A DNA stretch of 58,927 nt, from positions 1 through 58,927 of the forward strand of contig NZ_CALBWL010000006.1 of the NCBI RefSeq assembly GCF_937973075.1. Direction: 5' to 3'. The notes under the pieces are model-generated. The model did not search any database, was not told the DNA's origin, and worked only from the letters and a program-made list of their open reading frames with translations. The stretch comes from an uncultured Campylobacter sp. (GTDB lineage Bacteria; Campylobacterota; Campylobacteria; Campylobacterales; Campylobacteraceae). The position numbers and the translations under genes were made by a program. This document shows, in pieces, positions 8,376 through 16,514 of the stretch; within the stretch, counting starts at the first letter, position 1; the number at the start of each line of letters is the position of its first letter.

Positions 8376-9203
8376 TTATTCGGCCTTGCCTGCATCCCAC
8401 GCAAGGATCGTCTTACCATCGGCGTCGGTAGCCACGTCGCCCATGCCCATGACGTTGTAGCCGCAGTCGACGTAGTGCACCTCGCCGGTCACGCCGCTAG
8501 CTAGGTCGCTAAGCAGATACATCGCGCTTTTGCCGACGTCTTGCGTCGTGACGTTGCGCTTGAGCGGCGCGTTGATCTCGTTGTAGCGTAAAATCATCCT
8601 AAAATCGCCGATTCCGCTTGCGGCAAGCGTTTTGATCGGGCCAGCGCTGATAGCGTTTACGCGGATACCGCGCGCGCCAAGATCGTGAGCGAGATAGCGC
8701 ACGGAGCTTTCAAGAGCCGCTTTTGCAACGCCCATAACGTTGTAGTGAGGCACGAATTTCGGCCCTCCGAGGTAGGTTAGCGTGAGAACAGAGCCGCCCT
8801 CTTTTAGCACCGGTAGCACCGCGCGCGTGAGGCTTAGTAGCGAATACACGCTCGTGCCCATCGCGATGTCAAAGGCTTCTTTTGTGGTGTTTACAAACTC
8901 GCCCTCTAGTGCTTCTTTTGGCGCATAGGCCACGGCATGCACGACGAAATCTATCTCGCCAAGGTCTGCTTTGATACGATCCGCAAGACCGTCAAGGTGA
9001 GCAGGATTGTTTACGTCGAGCTCATAGACGAATTTGCTCCCAAACTCCTCAGCGATCGGCTCTACGCGTTTTTTCAGAGCGTCGTTTAGGTAGGTAAACG
9101 CCATCTGCGCACCTTGCTCGTGGCAAGCTTCGGCGATGCCGTAAGCGATGGATTTGGCGTTAGCGACGCCGACGATGAGGCCCTTTTTACCTTTTAAAAT
9201 CAT
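8376..9203 (-). CDS. fabI: Enoyl-[acyl-carrier-protein] reductase (NADH), FabI
   Basis: 275 aa, full length. The start K-G-K-K-G-L-I-V-G-V-A-N and S-I-A-Y-G-I-A form the atypical NAD motif of FabI. H-Y-N-V-M-G-V-A-K supplies the catalytic Tyr and Lys with the six-residue spacing typical of FabI, and S-A-G-P-I-K-T-L-A-A-S-G-I is the family's substrate loop. It catalyses the last step of each fatty-acid elongation round and is the target of triclosan-like inhibitors. An AAAGGAG ribosome site lies before ATG 9203. It follows tpiA on the same strand, as I recall for C. jejuni, but with a 292-base gap that could hold its own promoter. Confidence 0.96.
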   Translation of the reverse strand: MILKGKKGLIVGVANAKSIAYGIAEACHEQGAQMAFTYLNDALKKRVEPIAEEFGSKFVYELDVNNPAHLDGLADRIKADLGEIDFVVHAVAYAPKEALEGEFVNTTKEAFDIAMGTSVYSLLSLTRAVLPVLKEGGSVLTLTYLGGPKFVPHYNVMGVAKAALESSVRYLAHDLGARGIRVNAISAGPIKTLAASGIGDFRMILRYNEINAPLKRNVTTQDVGKSAMYLLSDLASGVTGEVHYVDCGYNVMGMGDVATDADGKTILAWDAGKAE

Positions 9204-9495
9204 TATTTCTCCTTTAAAATTTGCTTGGCTTTTAAGCGTCTTTGAATGAGTTTTGATTTTGCTCCCTGCGACAGGCTACATGCCTAGTCTTGGTCGCAAA
9301 ATCTGCAACAACATTCAAATCCATCTTAAAGTCCTTCGCAATTTGACTTAAAATTCTACAAATTAAAATTCGCAAAATCTCGCGAAACGCCAAATTTTAA
9401 ACGCAATTCGATAGCGGCAGTATCGCGAAGCTAGACTAGGCGACTTAAAATTTTGCGACGGGAGTTACTCTATTACGTAATGACCGAGCAAAATT

Positions 9496-10209
9496 TTAAG
9501 GCAACGAAGTATAGCGATGCGAGACAACGCGTATAAGTTCCAAAAAGCTAGAGGCGTCCCAGCTCGCCGTCCCCACTAACACCCCATCGCAGTTTTCAAT
9601 ACCCACAATCCCGCCGATATTTGCGGCGTTTACACTGCCGCCGTAAAGTAGCGGCGCGGGGCTTTTAGCGCGCAAGAAATTTAGCATTCTTTCGATCTGC
9701 TCACACTGCGCGCTTCTGCCCGTGCCGATCGCCCAGACGGGCTCGTAGGCTAATACTAAGCTCGGATATTTCAGATTGATACCCTCAAGCTGTGTCGCTA
9801 CAAACTCCTCGCTGCGATCTTGCGCAAATGCCGCCTCATCCTCGCCGACGCAAAAAACGATGCGCCAGCCCTGCGCTGCGGCAAAACTGAATTTCTCTCT
9901 TATCAGCTCCGCGCTCTCACCCAAAATAGCGCGCCGCTCACTATGTCCGATAAGAACGGTTTTGATGTCAAATTCCGCCAGCATATCGCCGCCGATCTCG
10001 CCCGTAAAGCTACCGTACGCGGCAGGATAGAAATTTTGCGCGCCTTGAGTAAAATTTTTCACCCTCGCGCAAAATGCGCTAGCAGGAGGAAAAACCAAAA
10101 TTTCATTCTCGCGCGAAATTCCGCCCGCTAAGCCTTCATCTAAAGCTTTAGCGTACTGCTCAAAACTAGCGCGAGTATGGTTGCATTTAAGATTCGCTGC
10201 TAATATCAT
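9496..10209 (-). CDS. tpiA: Triosephosphate isomerase
   Basis: 237 aa, a little short compared with the usual 250 but normal for Campylobacter. Catalytic residues are visible: Lys in N-L-K-C-N near the N-terminus, His in I-G-H-S-E-R-R, Glu in A-Y-E-P-V-W-A-I-G-T-G, and the phosphate loop L-L-Y-G-G-S-V. It interconverts dihydroxyacetone phosphate and glyceraldehyde-3-phosphate in the cytosol. The ATG overlaps the pgk stop (ATGA), so it is co-transcribed and probably co-translated with pgk. Confidence 0.96.
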   Translation of the reverse strand: MILAANLKCNHTRASFEQYAKALDEGLAGGISRENEILVFPPASAFCARVKNFTQGAQNFYPAAYGSFTGEIGGDMLAEFDIKTVLIGHSERRAILGESAELIREKFSFAAAQGWRIVFCVGEDEAAFAQDRSEEFVATQLEGINLKYPSLVLAYEPVWAIGTGRSAQCEQIERMLNFLRAKSPAPLLYGGSVNAANIGGIVGIENCDGVLVGTASWDASSFLELIRVVSHRYTSLP

Positions 10210-11417
10210 CGCAGCTCCGTTTTAGCAGTAAGCACTCGCACGCCCGGCAGCTCCTTGCCTTCGATGAGTTCTAAGCTCGCGCCGCCTCCGGTAGAAATAA
10301 AAGTCATATCATCGGCGTTGCCCGCGCGTTCGACGACATCTGCGGTATCGCCGCCGCCCACTACGGTCGTGGCGTCACTATCTGCGATCGCGTGCGATAT
10401 ATGCAGGCTGCCGCGAGCGAATTTATCGATCTCAAAAACCCCCATCGGTCCGTTCCACCAGATCGTTTGTGCATCGTCTAGGGCTTCTTTAAAAAGCGCT
10501 ACGGTTGCAGGTCCGATATCTAGCCCCATCCAATCGCTTGGAATTTCTTGAACGGTAACCTTTTTTGTAACGGCATCTTGCGAGCATTGCGGAGCTGCGA
10601 CGGCATCGACGGGGATATAAATTTTAACCCCAAGCTCGCGAGCATTGCGGAGAATATTTTTTGCTTCCTCGATTAGATCCTCTTCGAGCAAAGATTTGCC
10701 GATGTCATATCCGACGGCTTTTAAAAACGTAAACGCCATGCCGCCTCCGATGATGAGCTTATCGACTTTAGGAAGTAAATTTTTAAGCGCCTGAAGCTTG
10801 CCGCTTACTTTGCTGCCGCCCGTTACGGCTACGAAAGGACGCGCAGGATCTTTAATAAGGTCTTTAGCAAATTTTATCTCTTTTAGCAGCAAAAATCCCG
10901 CCGCTTTGTGTGCCTCATCGTAGAATTTCGTAATCGCCTCTACCGAAGCATGCGCGCGGTGGCATACGCCAAAAGCATCGTTGATATAAAATTCCGCATA
11001 GCTTGCGAGCCTCTTAGCTAATGCTTCGTCGTTTTTGCTCTCACCCTTTTCAAAGCGCAGATTATCCAGCAGAAGCACTTCGCCCTTTTTAAGCGAATTT
11101 ACCGCAGCTTCTGCCTCCTCGCCCGCGACATCGGAGACAAATTTTATCTCGCGCTCTAAAAGCCTAGATAGCCTCTTTACCACAGGCTTTAGGCTAAGTC
11201 TTTCTTCGTATCCGTTTTTTGGGCGCCCTAAATGACTGGCTAAAATTACCGCGCAGCCCTCGTCTAAGCAATATTTAATAGTAGGGATAGACGAACGGAT
11301 GCGGCGATCGTCCGTAATATTGCAAAACTCATCCATCGGCACGTTAAAATCGCACCTGATAAAAACGCGCGCGCCCTCTTTAAATTTCAAATCTTTAATC
11401 GAAAGAATTTCGCCCAT
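10206..11417 (-). CDS. pgk: Phosphoglycerate kinase
   Basis: 403 aa from the ATG at 11417, which has an AAGGAAAT ribosome site and starts M-G-E-I-L-S-I-K-D. A frame extension of 8 codons to 11441 would overlap gapA and is unlikely. Motifs are R-C-D-F-N-V-P-M-D near the N-terminus, S-H-L-G-R-P-K, G-G-S-K-V-S-G-K, and G-G-G-D-T-A plus S-T-G-G-G-A-S-L-E in the nucleotide site. It transfers phosphate between 1,3-bisphosphoglycerate and ADP. In Campylobacter, which usually lack a complete upper glycolysis, this trio mainly serves gluconeogenesis. It is in an operon with gapA upstream and tpiA downstream. Confidence 0.96.
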   Translation of the reverse strand: MGEILSIKDLKFKEGARVFIRCDFNVPMDEFCNITDDRRIRSSIPTIKYCLDEGCAVILASHLGRPKNGYEERLSLKPVVKRLSRLLEREIKFVSDVAGEEAEAAVNSLKKGEVLLLDNLRFEKGESKNDEALAKRLASYAEFYINDAFGVCHRAHASVEAITKFYDEAHKAAGFLLLKEIKFAKDLIKDPARPFVAVTGGSKVSGKLQALKNLLPKVDKLIIGGGMAFTFLKAVGYDIGKSLLEEDLIEEAKNILRNARELGVKIYIPVDAVAAPQCSQDAVTKKVTVQEIPSDWMGLDIGPATVALFKEALDDAQTIWWNGPMGVFEIDKFARGSLHISHAIADSDATTVVGGGDTADVVERAGNADDMTFISTGGGASLELIEGKELPGVRVLTAKTELR

Positions 11418-11418
11418 C

Positions 11419-12423
11419 TTATTTCCTTCTTTTTGCCGCATATAGGGCTAAATCGATGAGGCGCTCGCTATATCCCCACTCGTTGTCATACCAGCTCATC
11501 ACTTTTATCAGATTGCCGTCAATTACCTGCGTGCAGTCGCTAGCTACGATGCTGGAGTATTCTGAAGTACAAAAATCGCTGCTGACGCGACTATCGTCGT
11601 CTACGAGCAAAATTCCTTTCATCTCTTTAGAGGCATAGCGGCGGAAAATTTCATTTAGCTCCTCAGCACTCGTCTGCTTGCGCGTTAGCACCGTTAGATC
11701 AACCATCGATACGTTAGCCACCGGCACGCGTACAGATTGTCCGTGCATCTTACCGCTTAGCTGTGGAAGTACCTTACTAATCGCTTTTGCCGCGCCCGTC
11801 GTGGTCGGAGCGATATTAAGAGCCGCGGCGCGTGAACGGCGAAAATCCTTGGCTTTTACATCGACTAGACTCTGTCCATGTGTATAGGCGTGAATCGTCG
11901 TCATCAGACCCTTTTCGATACCAAGCTCATCGTCTAAAATTTTTGCAATCGGAGCCAGGCCGTTAGTGGTGCAGCTAGCGTTTGAGATGACGCGCTGTCC
12001 TGCATAAGTGCCCTCATTAACGCCGATTACGAAAGTGGGCGTATCATCCTTGGCAGGCGCGCTCATTACGACTACGCCGATACCGTTATCTATGAACGGC
12101 TTACATTTTTCGCTCGTTAAAAACGCACCAGTACATTCAAGCACAGCTTCTGCACCATCACCTGCAAAATCAAGTTCCGCAGGCTCTCTGGTGGAATAGA
12201 CGCGGATCTTTTTGCCGTCTACGGCTATGCATTCGTCGCTTAGAATTTCTACTTTTTTACGAAACTCGCCGTGAACGGTATCGTATTGAAGCAGGTATCT
12301 CGTAAGCTCGCGTTTAGCGGTATCGTTGATCGCCACAAGCTCTACATCGTCCCTGCTTAGCGCAATTCTAGCCGCGCACCTACCGATCCTTCCAAAGCCG
12401 TTGATTGCGATTTTTACTGCCAT
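11419..12423 (-). CDS. gapA: Glyceraldehyde-3-phosphate dehydrogenase, type I
   Basis: 334 aa. The N-terminal Rossmann motif is I-N-G-F-G-R-I-G-R. The catalytic cysteine lies in N-A-S-C-T-T-N and the C-terminal W-Y-D-N-E-W-G-Y-S motif is present. It makes or uses 1,3-bisphosphoglycerate with NAD(P). First gene of the gapA-pgk-tpiA operon; a GGAGAA ribosome site precedes ATG 12423. The pgk ATG lies one base after the gapA stop, so coupling is likely. It is divergent from the MliC-like lipoprotein gene, with a promoter region in 12424-12560. Confidence 0.96.
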   Translation of the reverse strand: MAVKIAINGFGRIGRCAARIALSRDDVELVAINDTAKRELTRYLLQYDTVHGEFRKKVEILSDECIAVDGKKIRVYSTREPAELDFAGDGAEAVLECTGAFLTSEKCKPFIDNGIGVVVMSAPAKDDTPTFVIGVNEGTYAGQRVISNASCTTNGLAPIAKILDDELGIEKGLMTTIHAYTHGQSLVDVKAKDFRRSRAAALNIAPTTTGAAKAISKVLPQLSGKMHGQSVRVPVANVSMVDLTVLTRKQTSAEELNEIFRRYASKEMKGILLVDDDSRVSSDFCTSEYSSIVASDCTQVIDGNLIKVMSWYDNEWGYSERLIDLALYAAKRRK

Positions 12424-12527
12424 AAGGTTCTCCTTATTTGGGATGTTTTCAGCTGGAATTTTACTAAATTTGGGTTAATCTTTGATTAAATAAAAAGTCG
12501 CGAAATCTAGGATTTACTTTTTGGCTA

Positions 12528-12533
12528 TATAAT
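12528..12533 (+). promoter_or_regulatory. Putative -10 element of the MliC-like lipoprotein gene
   Basis: TATAAT 28 bases upstream of the ATG at 12561, followed by an AAAGGAG ribosome site. Campylobacter sigma70 promoters usually rely on the -10 box with little -35 sequence, which fits. Confidence 0.5.
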
Positions 12534-12560
12534 TCGCGAACTTTTTTTAAAGGAGAAAAA

Positions 12561-12938
12561 ATGAGAAGAATTGTATTCTCGTCATTAGCGGCAATCGCGA
12601 TTTTAAGCGGATGCAACCAACCTAAGGCCAATACGGCTCCGCAGCAAAAGCAAGAGTCTGTAGCGCACACGATCGTATTTCTACTCGGAGAGACCGGAGA
12701 TAAGCGCATCAGCCTTAGCTCGAACGATATGTTCGCAACGGGCGTGTTAACCGACGAAAAAGGCAAAAAGCATAATCTCAAACGCGCGGCTTCCGCAAGC
12801 GGCATAATGCTTACGAACGACGAAGGCATCGAGCTTCTTTTCAAACGCGGAGAGGGAGTGTATACGCCGGGCAAAGGCAAGAAGGATATTCCGGTAACCT
12901 ACACCGAATATGAGCACAAAAGCGGCGAAATGATGTAG
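12561..12938 (+). CDS. Lipoprotein with MliC-like (C-type lysozyme inhibitor) domain
   Basis: 125 aa. A lipoprotein signal peptide ends with lipobox L-S-G-C, Cys18 being the lipidated residue. The mature part contains L-K-R-A-A-S-A-S-G-I-M-L-T-N-D-E-G and a K-R-G-E-G segment. This matches the Ser-Ala-Ser-Gly signature and following glycine/lysine motif of membrane-bound inhibitors of C-type lysozyme (MliC/PliC). The protein would sit in the outer membrane and protect peptidoglycan from host lysozyme. The family cysteine pair is not obvious, so the call is by motif only. It stands alone on the plus strand with its own promoter and a downstream hairpin. Confidence 0.65.
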   Translation: MRRIVFSSLAAIAILSGCNQPKANTAPQQKQESVAHTIVFLLGETGDKRISLSSNDMFATGVLTDEKGKKHNLKRAASASGIMLTNDEGIELLFKRGEGVYTPGKGKKDIPVTYTEYEHKSGEMM

Positions 12939-12945
12939 CCGCGGC

Positions 12946-12990
12946 GGGGTTAAATTTAAACGCCCTAAAAAACGAATTAAATTTAACCCC
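12946..12990 (+). terminator. Long perfect inverted repeat after the lipoprotein gene
   Basis: A 14-bp perfect inverted repeat (GGGGTTAAATTTAA and its complement) with a 17-base loop begins eight bases after the stop codon. It likely acts as a transcription terminator, although there is no long U-run. A nearly identical 13-bp repeat lies after the second NSS transporter gene. Confidence 0.55.
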
Positions 12991-13317
12991 TCATTTCTAA
13001 ATTTCGACTTCTTTATCCATAGCAAAATTTAACCCTTGTTTCGATCTCTTTGATCTGTGATGAAATTTAACCTTTTATTTTCGCTTCTTTCATCTACGCA
13101 AATTGAACTTTTTTGTGAATTTAAGCTTGCGCTCACCGAAAGCAAGCTCCGCGAGTTCAAAATCATTAAATTTTACGAAATATCCATTTGATCTGCGCTT
13201 TATCGGCGAATTTTTGATTTTCAACCGAATTTCACTTCAAATTCGCTAAACTGCGACGAAATTTTAGCAGGCCGGTGCAAATACGGCGCGAAATAGATAA
13301 TTTAGCGAGATTGCCGC
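12991..13317. other. Intergenic, no gene seen
   Basis: The stretch has three loosely spaced copies of AAATTTAACC at roughly 40-50 base intervals between pyrimidine-rich segments. I see no coding frame with a start and ribosome site. It carries the promoter of the following gene, but no clear -10 stands out. Confidence 0.4.
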
Positions 13318-13761
13318 ATGGATAGCATTAAATTTTATCCAAACGATTACGAGATGAACGGCGAGGGCCTTACCGAAGTCGTCGTTGCGATAAACGGCGA
13401 GCCTCTGCTTGAGCTGATTAGGCGGTGCGAGCAAAGCTTTGCCGCAAAGGACGGGCAAAGCTGCATCGCGGGAGACTACGCCTATTTGAGCCTAATTGAT
13501 TTTGAGGAGCTATTTTTACGCACGGCGCTTGAGGCTGATTTGGCGCAAGATGAGCGGGACGTAGTGCTACTGGGCTGCCCGTGCGGGATCTGGGACTGCT
13601 GGTATCTCGCGCTTAAGATTAAATTTGAAACAGAGACGGTTAAGCTTTACGACTTTACAAACCCGCGCCGCAAAGATTGGCAGTATGGGCTTGAGTTTAA
13701 ATTTGACCGCGCGAGCTTTGTGAGCGAAATCTCTAAAATCGCCTCTTTTAATAAGCTCTAA
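13318..13761 (+). CDS. Hypothetical protein with conserved-looking Cys motif
   Basis: 147 aa, soluble and acidic. The centre has D-V-V-L-L-G-C-P-C-G-I-W-D-C-W, a C-x-C-x4-C pattern inside a predicted beta-rich domain. Then comes V-K-L-Y-D-F-T-N-P-R-R-K-D-W-Q-Y, ending with F-K-F-D-R-A-S-F. I recall this G-C-P-C-G-x-W-x-C plus W/Y-D-F pattern from uncharacterised small bacterial proteins but cannot name a function. No signal peptide. It stands alone on the plus strand, convergent with the barstar gene. Confidence 0.7.
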   Translation: MDSIKFYPNDYEMNGEGLTEVVVAINGEPLLELIRRCEQSFAAKDGQSCIAGDYAYLSLIDFEELFLRTALEADLAQDERDVVLLGCPCGIWDCWYLALKIKFETETVKLYDFTNPRRKDWQYGLEFKFDRASFVSEISKIASFNKL

Positions 13762-13857
13762 AATTCAGTAAATTTTAACGGCACGCTCGAAACTGCGCCG
13801 AAACAACCTTTGTCTCGGCAAAATTTAGATTTGAAATGATATGGCTGCCGCGCAAGC

Positions 13858-14139
13858 TCATAAGATTAAAATTTTCGCCTCGCCGCTGCGCAAAACATCC
13901 AGCAAAATATCATAAAATTTACCCAGCCTTAGCTTTAAAATTCCGCCCCTTTTGATGATCACGAAAACCTGTCCGCCTCGCTCGCCAAGCGCGTCGTAGA
14001 GCGCGTCTAAATTTGCGACGTATTCTGGCTCGAAATTTAGCGCTGCGGCAAATAGCGCGAAAATTTGATCTTTGCGCCTAATCTTTGCGCCGTCGATGAT
14101 GATCTTTGCGGCGCTGCGCGTTTTAAAATTTAAGCTCAT
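13858..14139 (-). CDS. Barstar-family ribonuclease inhibitor (immunity protein)
   Basis: 93 aa from the ATG at 14139. That start overlaps the stop of the ribonuclease gene by 4 bp (ATGA) and is chosen over an upstream in-frame ATG at 14259 that would lie deep inside the toxin gene. Residues 12-17 (K-I-I-I-D-G) match the first barstar strand. N-L-D-A-L-Y-D-A-L at 43-51 is the barstar signature whose two aspartates enter the barnase active site. The product should bind and neutralise the neighbouring barnase-like enzyme in the cytosol. Gene order toxin then inhibitor, with coupled translation, supports the pair. Slightly longer than barstar itself (about 90 aa). Confidence 0.85.
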   Translation of the reverse strand: MSLNFKTRSAAKIIIDGAKIRRKDQIFALFAAALNFEPEYVANLDALYDALGERGGQVFVIIKRGGILKLRLGKFYDILLDVLRSGEAKILIL

Positions 14140-14882
14140 TGCACGCGCTCGAAGCTTTCGTAATGATCGGCGGTGTAAAAGATCAGTCCGTCGTTTGAAA
14201 ATATCAGCCGCTTTGCGCCGCGCGGGCCGCCGCGATACTCGATGTCGCATTCGCGCCAAATCCGCCCCTTTTTATCAGGTAGCCTGCGCTCGAAATTGCC
14301 GAAACGATCGCCACCTATGCTCTTGCCGCGCGTGTATCGCCACAGATCACCGCCCTGCCAGCCAAGCTCACCGGCCTGCTTTTTCGTGATGAAATTTTGC
14401 GGCAAAGAGCCCGTACGGCGGATATGAGCGCTCACGCACTCCTTGCTTATGCAGGGCTCGTCCGCGAGCTGATTTTTAGAATTTGCAGCGGGATTTTGAG
14501 ATTGCGAAGCTTCATAATCTGCGCTACGCCGCCTGTGGACGTCCGCCTCGTCTTTAGGATTTACGGCGGCGGGCTCGTTTGCTTGCGGATGAGATTTTAA
14601 ATCTCCTAGGTCTGCTCCGCGCCCTGCTCCGCCGTCTGCGCTTCTTGCACCGCTCTCATCTTTTGCACCGGCGCCGCTTGCGGGATTTTGCGAGCTTGAA
14701 ATTTTACGATCGGTGCCGCTTTTGATATCTTGCGCGCCGCTTTTACGCGAGGCGGCATCCAGGGTTTTGGAGGTAAAAACCCGCTCATCTTTAGCCGCGG
14801 GGCTGCGCGAATTGGAGATGAAATTTAGCGCCAAAAGAAGTGCTGCAAAAATTGCGAGCGGGATCAGCTTTTTTGCCACCAC
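14136..14882 (-). CDS. Secreted or membrane-anchored barnase-type ribonuclease
   Basis: 248 aa from GTG 14882, which overlaps the dedA stop (TAGTG) and has an AAAAGG site. A longer frame would run into dedA. Residues about 3-22 form a signal or anchor helix (K-K-L-I-P-L-A-I-F-A-A-L-L-L-A-L). Residues about 25-150 are low-complexity and repeat-rich (S-Q-N-P-A and similar). The C-terminal 100 residues are a complete barnase domain: F-I-T-K-K-Q-A-G-E-L-G-W, then G-K-S-I-G-G-D with Lys187. Catalytic Glu211 sits in W-R-E-C-D-I-E-Y, Arg221 and Arg225 follow, and His240 lies in T-A-D-H-Y. All barnase active-site residues are therefore present. It should cleave RNA after guanine. The barstar gene follows directly. 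Confidence 0.85.
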   Translation of the reverse strand: MVAKKLIPLAIFAALLLALNFISNSRSPAAKDERVFTSKTLDAASRKSGAQDIKSGTDRKISSSQNPASGAGAKDESGARSADGGAGRGADLGDLKSHPQANEPAAVNPKDEADVHRRRSADYEASQSQNPAANSKNQLADEPCISKECVSAHIRRTGSLPQNFITKKQAGELGWQGGDLWRYTRGKSIGGDRFGNFERRLPDKKGRIWRECDIEYRGGPRGAKRLIFSNDGLIFYTADHYESFERVQ

Positions 14883-15445
14883 TAGCCTTTTTTGCGGGTC
14901 GCGAAGCGAAAATAGAGCACGATCGCCGCTACTATCGCGCCTAGAGCCAGCGGAGCGATCCACGGCGCGTCCTTAATGTGCACATAGAGCTCGCGCACGA
15001 AATCGCCCGCGTAGTAGCTCAGTAACCCCACCACAAGCGCCCAAATAAGCGAGCTTACGGCATTGATGACGCTAAATTTTAAAAATGAATATTTTGTGAT
15101 GCCGATCGCGATCGGTACGAGGGTTTTGAGGCCGTAGATAAATTTTTTAATCAAAATGATGCGGTCGCCGTATTTACGAAACAAAATCTGCGCCAGAGCA
15201 AGGTTGCGGCGCTGTTTGCGCAGATAGGGCATGATCTCTTTTTTATTGTAGCGGCTTACTAAAAATAGCCCCGAATCGCCTATGAAGTTCGATATGCAGG
15301 CGATTACGATGCATAAGACGATATTGAGCTCGCCGGCAGAGCTTAGCACGCCCGCCGCCGCAAGCGCCAAAAATCCTCCGCCCAGCGAATACAAAAACAG
15401 TATCAAATACCCCCACGTATGGAGGTTTGCAAACATCGATTCCAT
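14882..15445 (-). CDS. DedA family inner-membrane protein
   Basis: 187 aa with several membrane helices. Start Y-L-I-L-F-L-Y-S-L-G-G-G-F-L-A-L-A-A-A-G-V-L, middle F-I-G-D-S-G-L-F-L-V-S-R-Y and F-I-Y-G-L-K-T-L-V-P-I-A-I-G matching the DedA/VTT domain. These proteins are linked to membrane homeostasis and, in some bacteria, to polyprenyl-phosphate or phospholipid flipping. It is the first gene of a three-gene overlapping group with the barnase and barstar genes. The functional link is unclear and may simply be transcriptional. Confidence 0.85.
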   Translation of the reverse strand: MESMFANLHTWGYLILFLYSLGGGFLALAAAGVLSSAGELNIVLCIVIACISNFIGDSGLFLVSRYNKKEIMPYLRKQRRNLALAQILFRKYGDRIILIKKFIYGLKTLVPIAIGITKYSFLKFSVINAVSSLIWALVVGLLSYYAGDFVRELYVHIKDAPWIAPLALGAIVAAIVLYFRFATRKKG

Positions 15446-15922
15446 CGAATCCTTTCATTAGATCATATAAAATTCTATAAATTTGACTAAAACAGCTTTA
15501 AAATTCAGTGCGAAAATTTCACTATAACGTCCCACGACGCTACTTGATTTCGCTGCGACATTAAATAAAATTCCGCACGGCTGTCGCAAAATACAAAATT
15601 TCGCCGCAAAATATCAAGTGAAATTTCAAAATAAAATTTCTAGACATCAAACAAAATCACCGCAAAATTTAACGGTAAAATTTTGCAATTCTAAATTTAA
15701 TGACAAAATTTCGACTTCTTTAGAATTCAAAGTAACTTGCGAATTACGCAGGATTTACGCGATATCCTCAAATGCCTCCCACCCCGCGAATTGCAATAAA
15801 ATTGCGCACCTAAGTCTATTATTCTGCAGAAATCACGCGAGCAAAATTCCAAGCTGCTAATAAAACGCCCATAAAGCAAAATTTTTCGCTAAGCTATGCG
15901 CCTTAGCATCTTTAGCTAAATT
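15446..15922. other. Intergenic, AT-rich, no gene supported
   Basis: About 480 bases dense in AAAATTTC/AAATTTTA words. A plus-strand open frame of 80 codons at 15618 has skewed composition and no ribosome site, so I do not call it. The dedA promoter should lie at its left end. Confidence 0.4.
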
Positions 15923-16504
15923 TTACTCATCTGCGCCAATTACTCGCATCAAAAGCGCATAGCCCTCGGTATTTGGATCAAAAGCGCGGTCATTTTTGGT
16001 CTCCAGCACCGAACCGCCCAGGCTCACGCCCGCAAACAGCCCGCCTTTATTCGTAAAGACGTACATATCTTGATTTAGCACATCTAAAGAGCCAGAATCG
16101 GCGCTGTAGTTACCTGCAACTGCCGTCGCATCGCCCGAAAGCGTGATTTGGGAATTTCGCATTTTTTGGATTACATCGTCATGCATTACGAAAATAACTA
16201 GATAATTATCCTCATAGCCTATCTGAAGTCCTACGCTGGCGCTGCTGATCTCAGCACCGCTAACGCTATGCGCGCCGTCGTTATTGTAGATGATGATCCC
16301 TTCGCCGTACATTCCGCCTATGATGAAGCCCAGCTTCTTGACGCTCGGAAATATCACTATCGCGCGGGCTTGCTGCGCTAGGTATTTATACTGCGCGTTC
16401 GTGCGCATTACCGACGAATAGGCACTCGCGCTATCAATGATGAGCTCATCCTCGGCAAATGCCGCGCTAAAAAGCAAAAATAAAGCGATTATAAATTTTT
16501 TCAT
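15923..16504 (-). CDS. SYLF (Ysc84-like) domain protein, exported
   Basis: 193 aa. Signal peptide K-K-F-I-I-A-L-F-L-L-F-S-A-A-F-A, cleaved near residue 17. The mature protein has A-R-A-I-V-I-F-P-S-V-K-K-L-G-F-I-I-G-G and Y-G-E-G-I-I-I-Y-N, then G-G-L-F-A-G-V-S-L-G-G-S. These are the hallmarks of the SYLF/DUF500 lipid-binding domain. In bacteria these are periplasmic or surface proteins of unclear role, with binding to phosphoinositides shown only for eukaryotic relatives. AAGGAGT ribosome site before ATG 16504. It lies ten bases after rny and is probably co-transcribed with it. Confidence 0.85.
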   Translation of the reverse strand: MKKFIIALFLLFSAAFAEDELIIDSASAYSSVMRTNAQYKYLAQQARAIVIFPSVKKLGFIIGGMYGEGIIIYNNDGAHSVSGAEISSASVGLQIGYEDNYLVIFVMHDDVIQKMRNSQITLSGDATAVAGNYSADSGSLDVLNQDMYVFTNKGGLFAGVSLGGSVLETKNDRAFDPNTEGYALLMRVIGADE

Positions 16505-16514
16505 TTCACACTCC

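Noticed and set aside
15618..15860. 80-codon plus-strand frame in the dedA-SYLF gap
   Set aside because: Composition follows the repeated AAAATTTC words, and there is no start with a ribosome site.
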